A stretch of 64,000 nucleotides of DNA from Kitasatospora humi (GTDB taxonomy: Bacteria > Actinomycetota > Actinomycetes > Streptomycetales > Streptomycetaceae): NCBI RefSeq assembly GCF_020907985.1, contig NZ_JAJJPA010000014.1, forward strand, positions 1-64,000. The letters run 5' to 3'. The notes beneath the pieces were generated by a model. It had not been told where the DNA came from. It searched no databases and worked only from the letters and a program-made list of their open reading frames with translations. The translations under genes were made by a program, and so were the position numbers. Of the stretch, positions 9,381 through 18,091 are shown one piece after another. The first letter of the stretch is position 1. Every line of letters starts with the position of its first letter.

Positions 9381-9575
9381 TCAGGCCAGCGCCTGCCGGA
9401 AGATCACCACCACCGCCAGCAGCCCCGCCAGCAGCGCTAGCAGCGCAGCGGGCGAGAGGGCGGCGAACAGGCCCTGCTGCTCCTGCATGCGCGCGCGGTG
9501 GGCGCGGCAGACCGGACAACGGCCGTCGCTCACGCGGCCCGCGCAGTTGGCGCACACCAGATGGTCGCACGTCAT
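9381..9575 (-). CDS. Small zinc-ribbon membrane protein, unknown function
   Basis: A 64-residue protein. Residues 1-26 carry Cys3, His5, Cys8, Cys11, Cys20, Cys23 and His26, a compact zinc-ribbon/RING-like knuckle (CDHLVCANC, CPVCRAH). Residues about 36-59 form one hydrophobic membrane span rich in Ala and Leu. The ATG at 9575 sits behind GGAGGAG with ideal spacing, which strongly supports this start and that the gene is expressed. The function is unknown. The zinc module would face the cytoplasm if the positively charged segment before the span stays inside. It is divergent from ftsE and convergent with prfB. Confidence 0.7.
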   Translation of the reverse strand: MTCDHLVCANCAGRVSDGRCPVCRAHRARMQEQQGLFAALSPAALLALLAGLLAVVVIFRQALA

Positions 9576-9942
9576 GCGATCTCCTCCTTGCCTGCTACCG
9601 CGCTGCCCGTTCCAACGCACCGGGCGACTGTTTGGTTCCCCGCCCGGTGGGTCCGCGCACTCGCGTCCTCCCCCTACTCTGCCAGGTTCTGCCGGATCCG
9701 GCGCCCGGGCCGTCGAAGGAGGCTGCACTGCGTAGCAGAGCACCTGTGAATTGACCCCCAATTTTCCGGTCATCTCGCCACAAGACCGGACAATCCCCTG
9801 CGGTTTGAGCGGGCGCGGACTGCGCGGCCCGGTGACGGTCGCGTATGGTCCCAAGCCGGGGAGTCGGTCCTGGGCCGGCTCCAACCGCCCGCCCGCCTGC
9901 GGGGGTAGGGACTCCACCTAGGATGGCCTCCGTGATGCAGCC
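9576..9942. promoter_or_regulatory. Intergenic region upstream of ftsE
   Basis: This 367-base divergent region holds the promoters of the zinc-ribbon gene and ftsE. A candidate -10 box, TAGGAT, is at 9919-9924, about 19 bases before the ftsE GTG; no good -35 was seen. No gene or structured RNA was recognised in the rest. Confidence 0.4.
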
Positions 9943-10632
9943 GTGATCAGATTCGACAACGTTTCCAAGACCTATCCCAAGCAGAACCGCCCCGCCCTGT
10001 CGGAGGTCTCGCTGGAGATCGAGAAGGGCGAGTTCGTCTTCCTGGTCGGCTCCTCCGGCTCCGGCAAGTCCACCTTCCTGCGGCTGTGCCTGCGCGAGGA
10101 GCGTCCCTCCACGGGGTCGGTGCACGTGCTGGGCAAGGACCTGGGCAAGCTGTCCAACTGGAAGGTGCCGCACATGCGGCGCCAACTGGGCACCGTGTTC
10201 CAGGACTTCCGGCTGCTGCCGAACAAGACCGTGGCGCAGAACGTGGCGTTCGCGCTGGAGGTCATCGGCAAGCCGAAGGGCGCCATCAACAAGGTGGTGC
10301 CCGAGGTGCTCGACCTGGTCGGCCTCGGCGGCAAGGAGGACCGGATGCCCGGTGAGCTCTCCGGTGGTGAGCAGCAGCGCGTGGCGATCGCCCGGGCCTT
10401 CGTCAACCGCCCGATGCTGCTGATCGCGGACGAGCCGACCGGGAACCTGGACCCGCAGAACTCGGTCGGCATCATGAAGCTGCTCGACCGGATCAACCGC
10501 ACCGGGACCACCGTGCTGATGGCCACCCACGACCAGGCCATCGTCGACCAGATGCGCAAGCGCGTGATCGAGCTCGACAAGGGGCTGCTGGTCCGCGACC
10601 AGACCCGCGGCGTCTACGGATACCAGCACTAG
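9943..10632 (+). CDS. ftsE: Cell division ATP-binding protein FtsE
   Basis: A 229-residue ABC ATPase. Walker A GSSGSGKS is at 36-43, the signature LSGGEQQR near 138-145, and Walker B LLIADEP near 160. With FtsX it forms the FtsEX complex at the membrane, which couples ATP use at the divisome to activation of outside peptidoglycan hydrolases through RipC/EnvC-type partners. It starts at GTG 9943. ftsX follows 69 bases later and is surely co-transcribed. Confidence 0.97.
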   Translation: MIRFDNVSKTYPKQNRPALSEVSLEIEKGEFVFLVGSSGSGKSTFLRLCLREERPSTGSVHVLGKDLGKLSNWKVPHMRRQLGTVFQDFRLLPNKTVAQNVAFALEVIGKPKGAINKVVPEVLDLVGLGGKEDRMPGELSGGEQQRVAIARAFVNRPMLLIADEPTGNLDPQNSVGIMKLLDRINRTGTTVLMATHDQAIVDQMRKRVIELDKGLLVRDQTRGVYGYQH

Positions 10633-10701
10633 CGCCGGTCCGTACGTCCCGACGGGTCAGCCGTCGGTCCGCCAGTCCTGATCTTGGAGTATTGAACAGC
10701 C

Positions 10702-11616
10702 ATGCGCGCCCAGTTCGTCCTGTCGGAGATCGGCGTCGGTCTCCGCCGCAACCTGACCATGACCATCGCGGTCGTGGTCAGCGTCGCGCTCTCGCTCGCC
10801 CTCGCCGGTGCCAGTCTCCTCGTCCGCGACCAGGTCAACTCCATGAAGGGGTACTGGTACGACAAGGTCGAGGTCAGCGTCTACTTCTGCACCAAGGCGG
10901 ACGCCAAGACCGCCCCGCAGTGCGCCAACGGCGCCGCCACCCAGGACCAGATCGACGCGGTCGGCGCCGGTCTGGACCAGCTCACCCCCTCGGTGGTGAA
11001 GACCAAGACCTTCGAGACCCAGGCGGAGGCCTACAAGCACTGGAAGGACATGAACCCGGACAGCGCGCTGGTCCAGGTCCTGGGCGCGGACGCGATCCCG
11101 GCGTCCTGGCGGGTCAAGCTGCAGGACCCGACCCGCTACGACATCATCCAGAGCGCGTTCGCCGGCAAGCCGGGCGTGCGTTCGGTGGAGGACCAGCGCA
11201 AGATCCTGGAGAACCTGTTCGGCCTGCTCAACGGTCTGCAGACGGCGGCCTTCGTCATCATGCTGCTGATGCTCTCGGTGGCGCTGCTGCTGATCGTCAA
11301 CACGGTCCGGGTGTCGGCGTTCAGCCGTAGGCGTGAGACCGGCATCATGCGACTGGTCGGTGCCTCCAACTTCTACGTGCAGATGCCGTTCATCGCGGAA
11401 GCGGCGTTCGCGGCGCTGCTGGGCGCGGTCCTCGCCTCCGGACTGCTGCTGCTGGCCAACTTCGGTGTGCAGCACTGGCTCGCTTCGCGCGTGCAGTTCA
11501 TCCACTTCATCGGGCTCTCCTCGGTGCTGCAGGTGATCCCGCTGCTGATCGTGGCCGGTATGGGCATGGCGGCGGTCGCGGCCTTCCTGACCCTGCGCAA
11601 GTACCTGAAGGTGTGA
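10702..11616 (+). CDS. ftsX: Cell division permease FtsX
   Basis: A 304-residue integral membrane protein with one N-terminal span (about 20-40), a large extracellular loop (about 45-175) and three C-terminal spans, the standard FtsX fold. The extracellular loop contains Cys residues and is where peptidoglycan hydrolase partners dock. The C-terminal part includes SRRRETGIMRLVGAS, a typical FtsX/MacB coupling-helix region that contacts FtsE. It directly follows ftsE. The start ATG has a GGAG-like site in the preceding CTTGGAGTATTG. Confidence 0.96.
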   Translation: MRAQFVLSEIGVGLRRNLTMTIAVVVSVALSLALAGASLLVRDQVNSMKGYWYDKVEVSVYFCTKADAKTAPQCANGAATQDQIDAVGAGLDQLTPSVVKTKTFETQAEAYKHWKDMNPDSALVQVLGADAIPASWRVKLQDPTRYDIIQSAFAGKPGVRSVEDQRKILENLFGLLNGLQTAAFVIMLLMLSVALLLIVNTVRVSAFSRRRETGIMRLVGASNFYVQMPFIAEAAFAALLGAVLASGLLLLANFGVQHWLASRVQFIHFIGLSSVLQVIPLLIVAGMGMAAVAAFLTLRKYLKV

Positions 11617-11692
11617 CGGGCGGTCGGCGTCGCCGGTGGCGTTCGCGCGTTACGCGGCCACGCGGCGCACCGGGGCCCTACACTCCGGTGGC

Positions 11693-12811
11693 ATGACCGC
11701 CACCCCGTGGCGCCGGGTGCGCCACGGCGCCGTGCTCAGCGCGCTGTTCGGTTTGCTGCTGTTCGGCGGGTCGGCGACCGGCGCCTGGGGCGGCACGGCC
11801 GCTCCGCTGCCGGGCCGTCCCGATCCGTTCGACGCGGCGCCCGGCGGCAGCACGCTCTCGCCCCAGCAGGCCGAGCAGTTGGCGGCCGGCGGCGGCGACC
11901 GCTGGGCCGCCTACTACACCGCCCAGCAGTACGCCGAGTTCGCCCAGGGGTTGGACGGCCGGTACCTGGGCGTCGGCCTGGTGGTGAGCCAGAGCCCGGA
12001 CGGCGGCACGGTGATCACCGCGGTGCCGGCCGGCTCGCCCGCCGACCGGGCCGGAATGGCCGCCGGTGACCGGCTGTTGGCGGTGGACGGCACCCCCGTG
12101 GACCGGCTGCCGGTCACCGAGGTGGTGGCCCGGCTGCGCGGCCGCCCGGCGGCCGGCCCTGGCTCGGCGGTGACCCTCACGGTGCGGCGCCCCGGTGCCG
12201 CACCGCGCCAACTGACCCTGCAGCGCGCGGTGCTGGCCTCCCAGGACGTCGAGGCCGACCAGCCGGCTCCCGGCGTGCTGCGGATCAGCGTGCACGCCTT
12301 CACGGCCGGGGTGGGCGGCGAGGTGCGGGACGCGCTGCGCGGCACCGCGCACCGCGGGGTGCTGCTCGACCTGCGCGGCAACTCCGGTGGCCTGCTGGCC
12401 GAATCGGTCGCCACGGCCTCCGACTTCCTGGACGGCGGCCCGGTGGCCTCTTACCAAGTCGGCGATGAGCGGCGGCAGTTGACCGCCTCGCCGGGCGGCG
12501 ACACCCGCACCCCGCTGGTGGTGCTGGTGGACGGTGGCACCATGAGCGCGGCCGAACTGCTGGCCGGGGCGCTGCAGGACCGCTGCCGGGCGGTGCTGGT
12601 CGGCAGCCGGACCTTCGGCAAGGGCACGGTGCAGCAGCCCAGTCGGCTGGCCGACGGCTCGGTCCTGGAACGCACCGTGGGCCGCTACTACACCCCGGCC
12701 GGCCGCTCCCCGGATGGCACCGGCCTGCTCCCGGACGTCACCGCGCCCGACCCGGCCGCGGCCGAGCGGCTGGCGCTGCGGGTGCTCGGCGGGCTCGGGA
12801 CGGCCCGGTAA
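11693..12811 (+). CDS. S41 family C-terminal processing protease with PDZ domain
   Basis: A 372-residue exported serine protease. It begins with a signal or anchor segment (about residues 5-35). A PDZ domain at about 80-165 includes YLGVGLVV and [13 protein letters not shown]. The S41 catalytic core follows, with Ser in [13 protein letters not shown] and Lys in FGKGTVQ forming the Ser/Lys dyad. It acts outside the membrane and trims proteins at C-termini. Its position directly after ftsEX suggests maturation of cell wall hydrolases or division proteins; that is inference. The ATG at 11693 is preferred to a GTG at 11636 because the signal peptide then starts correctly. Confidence 0.9.
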   Translation: MTATPWRRVRHGAVLSALFGLLLFGGSATGAWGGTAAPLPGRPDPFDAAPGGSTLSPQQAEQLAAGGGDRWAAYYTAQQYAEFAQGLDGRYLGVGLVVSQSPDGGTVITAVPAGSPADRAGMAAGDRLLAVDGTPVDRLPVTEVVARLRGRPAAGPGSAVTLTVRRPGAAPRQLTLQRAVLASQDVEADQPAPGVLRISVHAFTAGVGGEVRDALRGTAHRGVLLDLRGNSGGLLAESVATASDFLDGGPVASYQVGDERRQLTASPGGDTRTPLVVLVDGGTMSAAELLAGALQDRCRAVLVGSRTFGKGTVQQPSRLADGSVLERTVGRYYTPAGRSPDGTGLLPDVTAPDPAAAERLALRVLGGLGTAR

Positions 12812-12855
12812 AGCGGCTGCCGTTCACCGCTTGGAGGTGCGAGAATGACCGGGCT

Positions 12856-13332
12856 ATGGCAAAGGAAAAGGGACAGAAGCTGATCGCGCAGAACAAGCGG
12901 GCGCGACACGAGTACACCATCCTCGACACCTACGAGTGCGGCATGGTGCTCACCGGCACCGAGGTGAAGTCGCTGCGCGAGGGCCGGGCCAACCTGGTCG
13001 ACGGGTACGCCTACACCCAGGGCGGCGAGGTGTGGATCGACAACGTCTTCATCCCGGAGTACTTCCAGGGGACGTGGACCAACCACTCGGCGCGGCGCAA
13101 GCGCAAGCTGCTGCTGCACAAGATGGAGATCCGCAAGCTGGAGGCGAAGACCAAGGAGACCGGCCACACCCTGGTGCCGCTCTCCCTGTACTTCAAGGAC
13201 GGCCGGGTCAAGCTGGAGCTGGCCGTCGCGGTCGGCAAGAAGCTGCACGACAAGCGGCAGGCGCTGCGCGAGAAGCAGGACGCCCGGGAGACCGCCCGCG
13301 CGCTGGCCGCGGTCCGCCGCCGCCAGGGTTGA
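12856..13332 (+). CDS. smpB: SsrA-binding protein SmpB
   Basis: A 158-residue SmpB. It has the beta-barrel core ([27 protein letters not shown] region), the conserved [14 protein letters not shown] segment and a basic C-terminal tail ending in RRRQG that enters the ribosomal mRNA channel. It binds tmRNA and delivers it to stalled ribosomes in trans-translation. The tmRNA gene ssrA lies 1.5 kb downstream on the same strand with one gene between. Length and motifs are typical. Confidence 0.97.
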   Translation: MAKEKGQKLIAQNKRARHEYTILDTYECGMVLTGTEVKSLREGRANLVDGYAYTQGGEVWIDNVFIPEYFQGTWTNHSARRKRKLLLHKMEIRKLEAKTKETGHTLVPLSLYFKDGRVKLELAVAVGKKLHDKRQALREKQDARETARALAAVRRRQG

Positions 13333-13430
13333 CGGTTCGGTGCACGGTCTGTAGCAGGTTGGTCCCAAGCCCGTCTGTCAACCGGGTGAACCGGGTAGTC
13401 GGCGGTTGACGGTCAGTACGATCCCCAACC

Positions 13431-14759
13431 ATGAACGTCTCCCTGTTGGACGGCTGGTTCCCGTGGACCGTGCAGCTGGCGGCCGCCGCCGCACTGCTGG
13501 TCGCGGTCGGCTGGCGGGACCGCCGCTGGCGGCTGCGCCGCGCGCCGGTCGCGATCGGCGCGGGCGTGCTGCTCAGCGTCGGACTCGGGCTGCTCGCCGT
13601 CACGGCGGGTGGGATCACCGATCCGCTGCCGCTCGGCCTCTGGCTCTGGCTTGGCGCCGCGGTGACCGCGCTGGTGGTGCTGGTGCTCGGCTGGCGCGGT
13701 GCCCGCTGGTGGCACCGCGGCCTGGCGCCGGTCGCCGCACTGCTGGCCGTGGTCTCCGGCGCCAACGCGCTGAACGCCTCCACCGGTTACTTCCCGACGC
13801 TGGACGACGCGATCGGTGAGCTCAGCGGCACCCCGCTGCCGCAGCAGGTGACGCTCGACCAGCTCGGCTCGCTCACCGGCCGGACCAGCACCGGCCGGAT
13901 CGTGCAGGTCGACATCCCCGACACCGCGAGCGGCTTCAGCCACCGCCAGGAGCTGGTGTACCTGCCGCCGGCCTGGTTCCGCAGCAAGGCCCGGCCCAAG
14001 CTGCCGGTCCTGGAGATGATCGGCGGCGAGTACGCGGCCCCCGACAACTGGGTGCGGGCCGGGAACGCGGTGCAGACCGCCGACGCCTACGCCGCCGCCC
14101 ACGGCGGGTACGCCCCGGTGCTGGTCTTCACCGACGCCACCGGCGGCTTCAAGGTGGACACCGAATGCGTGGACGGCCCCAACGGAAACGCCGAGGACCA
14201 TTTGGTGAAGGACATTCCGCCGTACGTCGAGAAGACCTTCGGCACCGCCACCGACCCGCACAAGTGGGGCGTGGTCGGCTGGTCGATGGGCGGCACCTGC
14301 GCGATCGACCTGACCGTCGAGCACCCGGACGTCTTTTCGCATTTCGAGGACATATCCGGTGACCTCGGCCCGAACACCGGCGACAAGCAGCAGACCATCG
14401 ACAAGCTCTACGGCGGGAACGCCGCCGCCTGGGCCGCGCACGACCCGCTGACGGTGCTGGCCCACCACCCGAAGTACAAGAACACCTCCGGCTGGTTCGA
14501 GAGCGGCGACCAGGAGGGAAACCACATCGAGCAGGGCAGGCAGCTGAGCGCGGCGGCCCGCAAGGACGGCATCCGGACCCAGCAGACCGTCCAGCCCGGC
14601 CGCCACGTGTGGCAGTTCGCGGCCGGCGCGTTCGCCGAGGCGCTGCCCTGGCTGGCCCAGCAGCTGGGCACGCCGGGGCCGCACCAGGGCCAGTCGCCCG
14701 GCGCGCCGCCGCCGAAGCCGGCCGGGAACACCGGGGCGCCGGTCACCCCCACGCGTTAA
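13431..14759 (+). CDS. Membrane-anchored alpha/beta-hydrolase esterase
   Basis: A 442-residue protein. Residues 1-115 contain about three to four hydrophobic spans. The rest is an extracytoplasmic alpha/beta-hydrolase of the putative esterase (PF00756, mycolyltransferase-like) family. The nucleophile elbow is GWSMGG, and a likely catalytic His lies in GRHVWQFAAG near residue 395. The tail is Pro-rich. The substrate is unknown; relatives act on trehalose or glycerol esters and cell-wall acyl groups. It sits between smpB and ssrA without an obvious link to trans-translation. Confidence 0.82.
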   Translation: MNVSLLDGWFPWTVQLAAAAALLVAVGWRDRRWRLRRAPVAIGAGVLLSVGLGLLAVTAGGITDPLPLGLWLWLGAAVTALVVLVLGWRGARWWHRGLAPVAALLAVVSGANALNASTGYFPTLDDAIGELSGTPLPQQVTLDQLGSLTGRTSTGRIVQVDIPDTASGFSHRQELVYLPPAWFRSKARPKLPVLEMIGGEYAAPDNWVRAGNAVQTADAYAAAHGGYAPVLVFTDATGGFKVDTECVDGPNGNAEDHLVKDIPPYVEKTFGTATDPHKWGVVGWSMGGTCAIDLTVEHPDVFSHFEDISGDLGPNTGDKQQTIDKLYGGNAAAWAAHDPLTVLAHHPKYKNTSGWFESGDQEGNHIEQGRQLSAAARKDGIRTQQTVQPGRHVWQFAAGAFAEALPWLAQQLGTPGPHQGQSPGAPPPKPAGNTGAPVTPTR

Positions 14760-14763
14760 TCGG

Positions 14764-14793
14764 CTGGACCGCCCCGCACCCGGCGCGTACCAT
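14764..14793 (+). promoter_or_regulatory. Candidate ssrA promoter
   Basis: TGGACC at 14765-14770 and TACCAT at 14788-14793 are 17 bases apart, a plausible housekeeping promoter. It would start a tmRNA precursor about 60 bases before the mature 5' end, which RNase P would then trim. Confidence 0.4.
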
Positions 14794-14863
14794 GGGTCGA
14801 GTACCACCCGGCCGGTGGCCGGAGCTTGTTCCCGCAACGAGCTGCACCTTTTCAAAAAAACAT

Positions 14864-15234
14864 GGGGATGATCGGTTTCGACAGGGGACGTCGAAACAGG
14901 AGAAGCGAGCCGAGGAACGCGGCAATGATCTCGTTAACCATCTGTCGCAAAAAAATAATCGCCAATTCTAAGCGCGAGTCCTTCGCGCTCGCTGCCTGAG
15001 CAGCGAGTAGCAAGGTGTCAGACCGGGGAGTTCCCGACCCGGACCCTGGCATAATCTAGGGAACTCAACCGTCCGCCCCGGTTACGGGGGCGGATGGGAA
15101 ACCAAACAGTAACTGGGCCTGTTGGTGGCTTGTCCGCGTGACCGCCAGGGCCGAGAAAAGCACAGCGGACTGCGCTCGGAGAAGTCCTGAATCCACTCCA
15201 CTGGACCCGGGTTCGATTCCCGGCATCTCCACCA
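14864..15234 (+). ncRNA. ssrA: Transfer-messenger RNA (tmRNA)
   Basis: A 371-base tmRNA. The 5' GGGGATG (14864-14870) pairs with CATCTCC near the 3' end, followed by encoded ACCA ending at 15234. The T-arm GGGTTCGATTCCCGGC gives the tRNA-like half. The tag reading frame is at 14961-14999: ANSKRESFALAA then TGA, ending in the ALAA degron. It rescues stalled ribosomes together with SmpB. The tag is 12 residues, shorter than the S. coelicolor tag as I recall it (ANTKRDSSQQAFALAA), but keeps the AN..KR start and FALAA end. Pseudoknot stems follow the stop, for example around 15033-15060 and 15068-15098. Confidence 0.95.
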
Positions 15235-15248
15235 TCCCATGTGCACGC

Positions 15249-15274
15249 GGCCGCCTTCCAACCGGAGGGCGGCC
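15249..15274 (+). terminator. ssrA terminator
   Basis: An 11-bp stem (one G-T wobble) with loop AACC, followed by TTCGTGTTT, starts 15 bases after the tmRNA 3' end. Confidence 0.8.
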
Positions 15275-15365
15275 TTCGTGTTTCCGCCCCGGGTGCCGTA
15301 GGATCTTCCGTCCGCCGCCTTCGGATGGCGGTAGACCTATCGCAAGACGTACGACAGGGGCACCC

Positions 15366-17690
15366 TTGGGAGCGCACGGCAGACCGCATGCAGCCGACAC
15401 CAGCACCGCCGACTCCGCGGCCGTGACCGAGGGCCTGCGGGACCGGGAGATCGCCGGCGAGCAGCGGCACCTCGACACCGTCTACCGGCGCCTGGAGGAG
15501 AAGCTCGCCGAGGCCGAGTACGTCCTGGAGGACGCCGCCAAGCGGGTCCAGGTCGGCACCCCCGGCGCGCTCGCCGAGCGCGACGCCCAGGTCTACCGGG
15601 CCGGCGCCCACCTGAACCGGCTCAACAACGAGTTCGAGGACTTCCTGTTCGGCCGGATCGACCTGCAGGAGGCCGACGCCCCGGAGGAGCACGGCATTCC
15701 GTCGTTCACCCCGCTGGACCCGACCGACCAGAACGTGGCGCAGACCCTGCACATCGGCCGGCTCGGCGTGCTGGACGCCGAGTTCGGTCCGCTCGTGATC
15801 GACTGGCGGGCCCCGGCCGCCGCGCCGTTCTACCGGGCTACCCCGCTGGAGCCGGGCCGGGTGCTGCGCCGCCGGGTGATCCGCTCCAAGGGCCGCAAGG
15901 TGATCGGCGTCGAGGACGACCTGCTGCGCCCCGACCTGACCCCCACCCTGGACGGCCGGGAACTCGCGGTGATCGGCGACGGCGCCCTGATGGCCTCGCT
16001 CGGCCGGGCCCGCAGCCACACCATGCGCGACATCGTCTCCTCGATCCAGAAGGAGCAGGACGAGGTGATCCGGGCGCCCGCCGCGGGCGCCACCCTGGTC
16101 ACCGGCGGCCCCGGCACCGGCAAGACCGCGGTCGCGCTGCACCGGGCGGCCTTCCTGCTCTACCAGGACCGGCGGCGCTACGCGGGCGGCATCCTGGTGG
16201 TCAGCCCGACCCCGCTGCTGGTCTCCTACACCGAGGGCGTGCTGCCCGCGCTGGGCGAGGAGGGCCAGGTGGCGATCCGAGCGGTCGGCAGCCTGGTGGA
16301 CGGCGTCGAGGCGGAGCGCTACGACACGCCGGAGACCGCCAGGATCAAGGGCTCGGCCCGGATGGTGCAGCTGCTGCGCCGGGCCGCCCGGGCCGCCCTG
16401 GAGCTCTCCGCCCCCACCGAGCTGAAGGTGGTGGCCCGCGGTGAGGTGCTGCGGCTGGACGCGGCCAAGCTGCGGGCGGTCCGTGGCCACGTGGTCGGCG
16501 GCGGCGGCACCCCGCTCAACCTGCTGCGCCCGCGCGCCCGCCGGCTGCTGCTCGACGCGCTGTGGGCGGAGGCGGTCCGCGACCTGCCCAAGCCCACCGA
16601 CCACTACGGCCGGGAGCAGCGCCAGGAGGAGAAGGAGGCGTTCGACGAGTACGTCTCGGACGAGGCGCCGTTCCTGGACTTCCTGGACGCCTGGTGGCCC
16701 GCGCTGACCCCGCGCCAGGTGCTGGCCACCCTCCGGAACGCCAAGCACGTCAACCGGATCGCCCGACGCGCCGTCACCCCCGAGGAGGCCAGGCGGCTCG
16801 CCGCCTCGTTGCGCCACCTGGACGACCGCGGCGCGGGCGGGCTGACCGCCCACGACGTGGCGCTGCTGGACGAGCTGCAGCTGCTGCTCGGCGAGCCGGC
16901 CCGGCCCAGGGTGCGGGAGGTGGACGCGGTCGACCTGCTGACCGGCCTGGACGAGGTGACCACCTACGCGGACCGCACGTCGCGCAGCCGTGAGCACCTG
17001 CCGGTGGAGCGGACCGAGTACGCCCATGTGATCGTCGACGAGGCCCAGGACCTCACCCCGATGCAGTGGCGGATGATCGGCCGCCGGGCCCGGACGGCCA
17101 CCTGGACCATCGTCGGTGACCCCGCGCAGAGCTCCTGGCCGTTCCCGCAGGAGGCCCAGGCCGCGCTGGACGAGGTGCTGGGCGGCAAGCCGCGCCGCCG
17201 CCACACCCTGACCGTGAACTACCGCAACCCCGCCGAGATCGCCGAGGTGGCGGCCAAGGTGCTGGCGCTCGCCGCGCCCGGCACGCCGTCGCCGAGCGCG
17301 GTGCGCTCGACCGGCACGGTGCCGCGGTTCGCCGCGGTGGCCGACCCGGATCCGGCCGCGTTCGGCGCGGCGGCCCGGGCCGAGCTGGTCCGGCTGCTGG
17401 ACGAGGTGGACGGCACGGTGGCCGTGGTGGTGCCGATGGACCGCCGCGCCGAGGCGGCCGGGTGGATCGAGGGGCTGGGCGACCGGGTGGTGGCGCTGGG
17501 CAGCCTGGAGGCCAAGGGCCTGGAGTACGACGCCACGGTGGTGGCCGACCCGACCGGGATCGCCGGCGAGTCGGAGGCCGGGCTGCGGGTGCTCTACGTC
17601 GCGCTGACCCGGGCCACCCAGCGGCTCACCGTGCTCTCCGGGCCGGATGACCTGGCCGACAGCGCGGGCGTGCCGGCGCTGCTGCGGTAG
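15366..17690 (+). CDS. helD: HelD-like UvrD/SF1 helicase, RNA polymerase recycling factor
   Basis: A 774-residue SF1 ATPase. The N-terminus is a long helical arm (DREIAGEQRHLDTVYRRLEE), as in actinobacterial HelD, which inserts into RNA polymerase to strip off nucleic acids. Walker A GGPGTGKTA is near residue 250 and Walker B VIVDEAQD near 558. Conserved SF1 motifs follow (VGDPAQSSWPF, VNYRNPAEI, LYVALTRATQRL). The start is uncertain: TTG 15366 follows AGGGGC and GTG 15423 is an alternative. Longer readings overlap tmRNA and are rejected. HelD-type proteins can also protect RNA polymerase from rifampicin; whether this one does is unknown. Confidence 0.85.
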   Translation: MGAHGRPHAADTSTADSAAVTEGLRDREIAGEQRHLDTVYRRLEEKLAEAEYVLEDAAKRVQVGTPGALAERDAQVYRAGAHLNRLNNEFEDFLFGRIDLQEADAPEEHGIPSFTPLDPTDQNVAQTLHIGRLGVLDAEFGPLVIDWRAPAAAPFYRATPLEPGRVLRRRVIRSKGRKVIGVEDDLLRPDLTPTLDGRELAVIGDGALMASLGRARSHTMRDIVSSIQKEQDEVIRAPAAGATLVTGGPGTGKTAVALHRAAFLLYQDRRRYAGGILVVSPTPLLVSYTEGVLPALGEEGQVAIRAVGSLVDGVEAERYDTPETARIKGSARMVQLLRRAARAALELSAPTELKVVARGEVLRLDAAKLRAVRGHVVGGGGTPLNLLRPRARRLLLDALWAEAVRDLPKPTDHYGREQRQEEKEAFDEYVSDEAPFLDFLDAWWPALTPRQVLATLRNAKHVNRIARRAVTPEEARRLAASLRHLDDRGAGGLTAHDVALLDELQLLLGEPARPRVREVDAVDLLTGLDEVTTYADRTSRSREHLPVERTEYAHVIVDEAQDLTPMQWRMIGRRARTATWTIVGDPAQSSWPFPQEAQAALDEVLGGKPRRRHTLTVNYRNPAEIAEVAAKVLALAAPGTPSPSAVRSTGTVPRFAAVADPDPAAFGAAARAELVRLLDEVDGTVAVVVPMDRRAEAAGWIEGLGDRVVALGSLEAKGLEYDATVVADPTGIAGESEAGLRVLYVALTRATQRLTVLSGPDDLADSAGVPALLR

Positions 17691-17719
17691 GGCGGTCCGC
17701 CGGGGCTGACCGCCCGTCA

Positions 17720-17758
17720 ACGACTGTGGCCCCCACCTCGGGTGGGGGCCACAGTCGT
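17720..17758. terminator. Very strong symmetrical hairpin after helD
   Basis: A perfect 18-bp stem (17720-17737 with 17741-17758) closes on a 3-base loop. There is no T-tract. It ends helD transcription. Confidence 0.85.
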
Positions 17759-18091
17759 ACGTTGGTGACACCGACCCGCCATGCTCGCCTCGCGGCAAGT
17801 GGTCCCTCGAAGGGACGAAGGTTGGGCCCGGGGGCTTGGATCGAGCCGGTGTCCCGTCCAATGTAACCCATCGGGCCCGTGGGGCAATCCCCGCCGGAGG
17901 ATTTCCGCTGCTGTGTCAGTTGGCCGCGGCCCCGGTTGTCGACTCCGTGCAATCTATGAACGTTATTTCTGGCTGGGCCCTGGTAGGTGCGACGATCGAG
18001 GCCTAGGATGCGCGAGGCTCAGCATCAACAGTTTGTTGAATCCTGCGCGGTTGAGCCCAGCACGGTGTTGAAACCAGGAAGAAGGACGTCG
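17759..18091. promoter_or_regulatory. Leader region of the malic enzyme gene
   Basis: This 333-base gap is less GC-rich than its surroundings between about 17940 and 18070. It contains a TAGGAT box at about 18004-18009 and two similar TTGTTGAA/GTGTTGAAA elements near 18031 and 18065, just before the AAGGA ribosome site. These may be promoter and regulator sites; no gene was seen. Confidence 0.35.

Noticed and set aside
14609..14971. Open frame running into the tmRNA gene
   Set aside because: It overlaps the esterase in another frame and ends inside ssrA.
14864..15234. Integrated element at the 3' end of ssrA
   Set aside because: ssrA is a common attachment site, but no integrase, direct duplication of the 3' end or foreign genes follow it.
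15138..15365. Extended N-terminus of the HelD-like protein
   Set aside because: It would overlap the mature tmRNA and its terminator; the family N-terminus begins after 15366.
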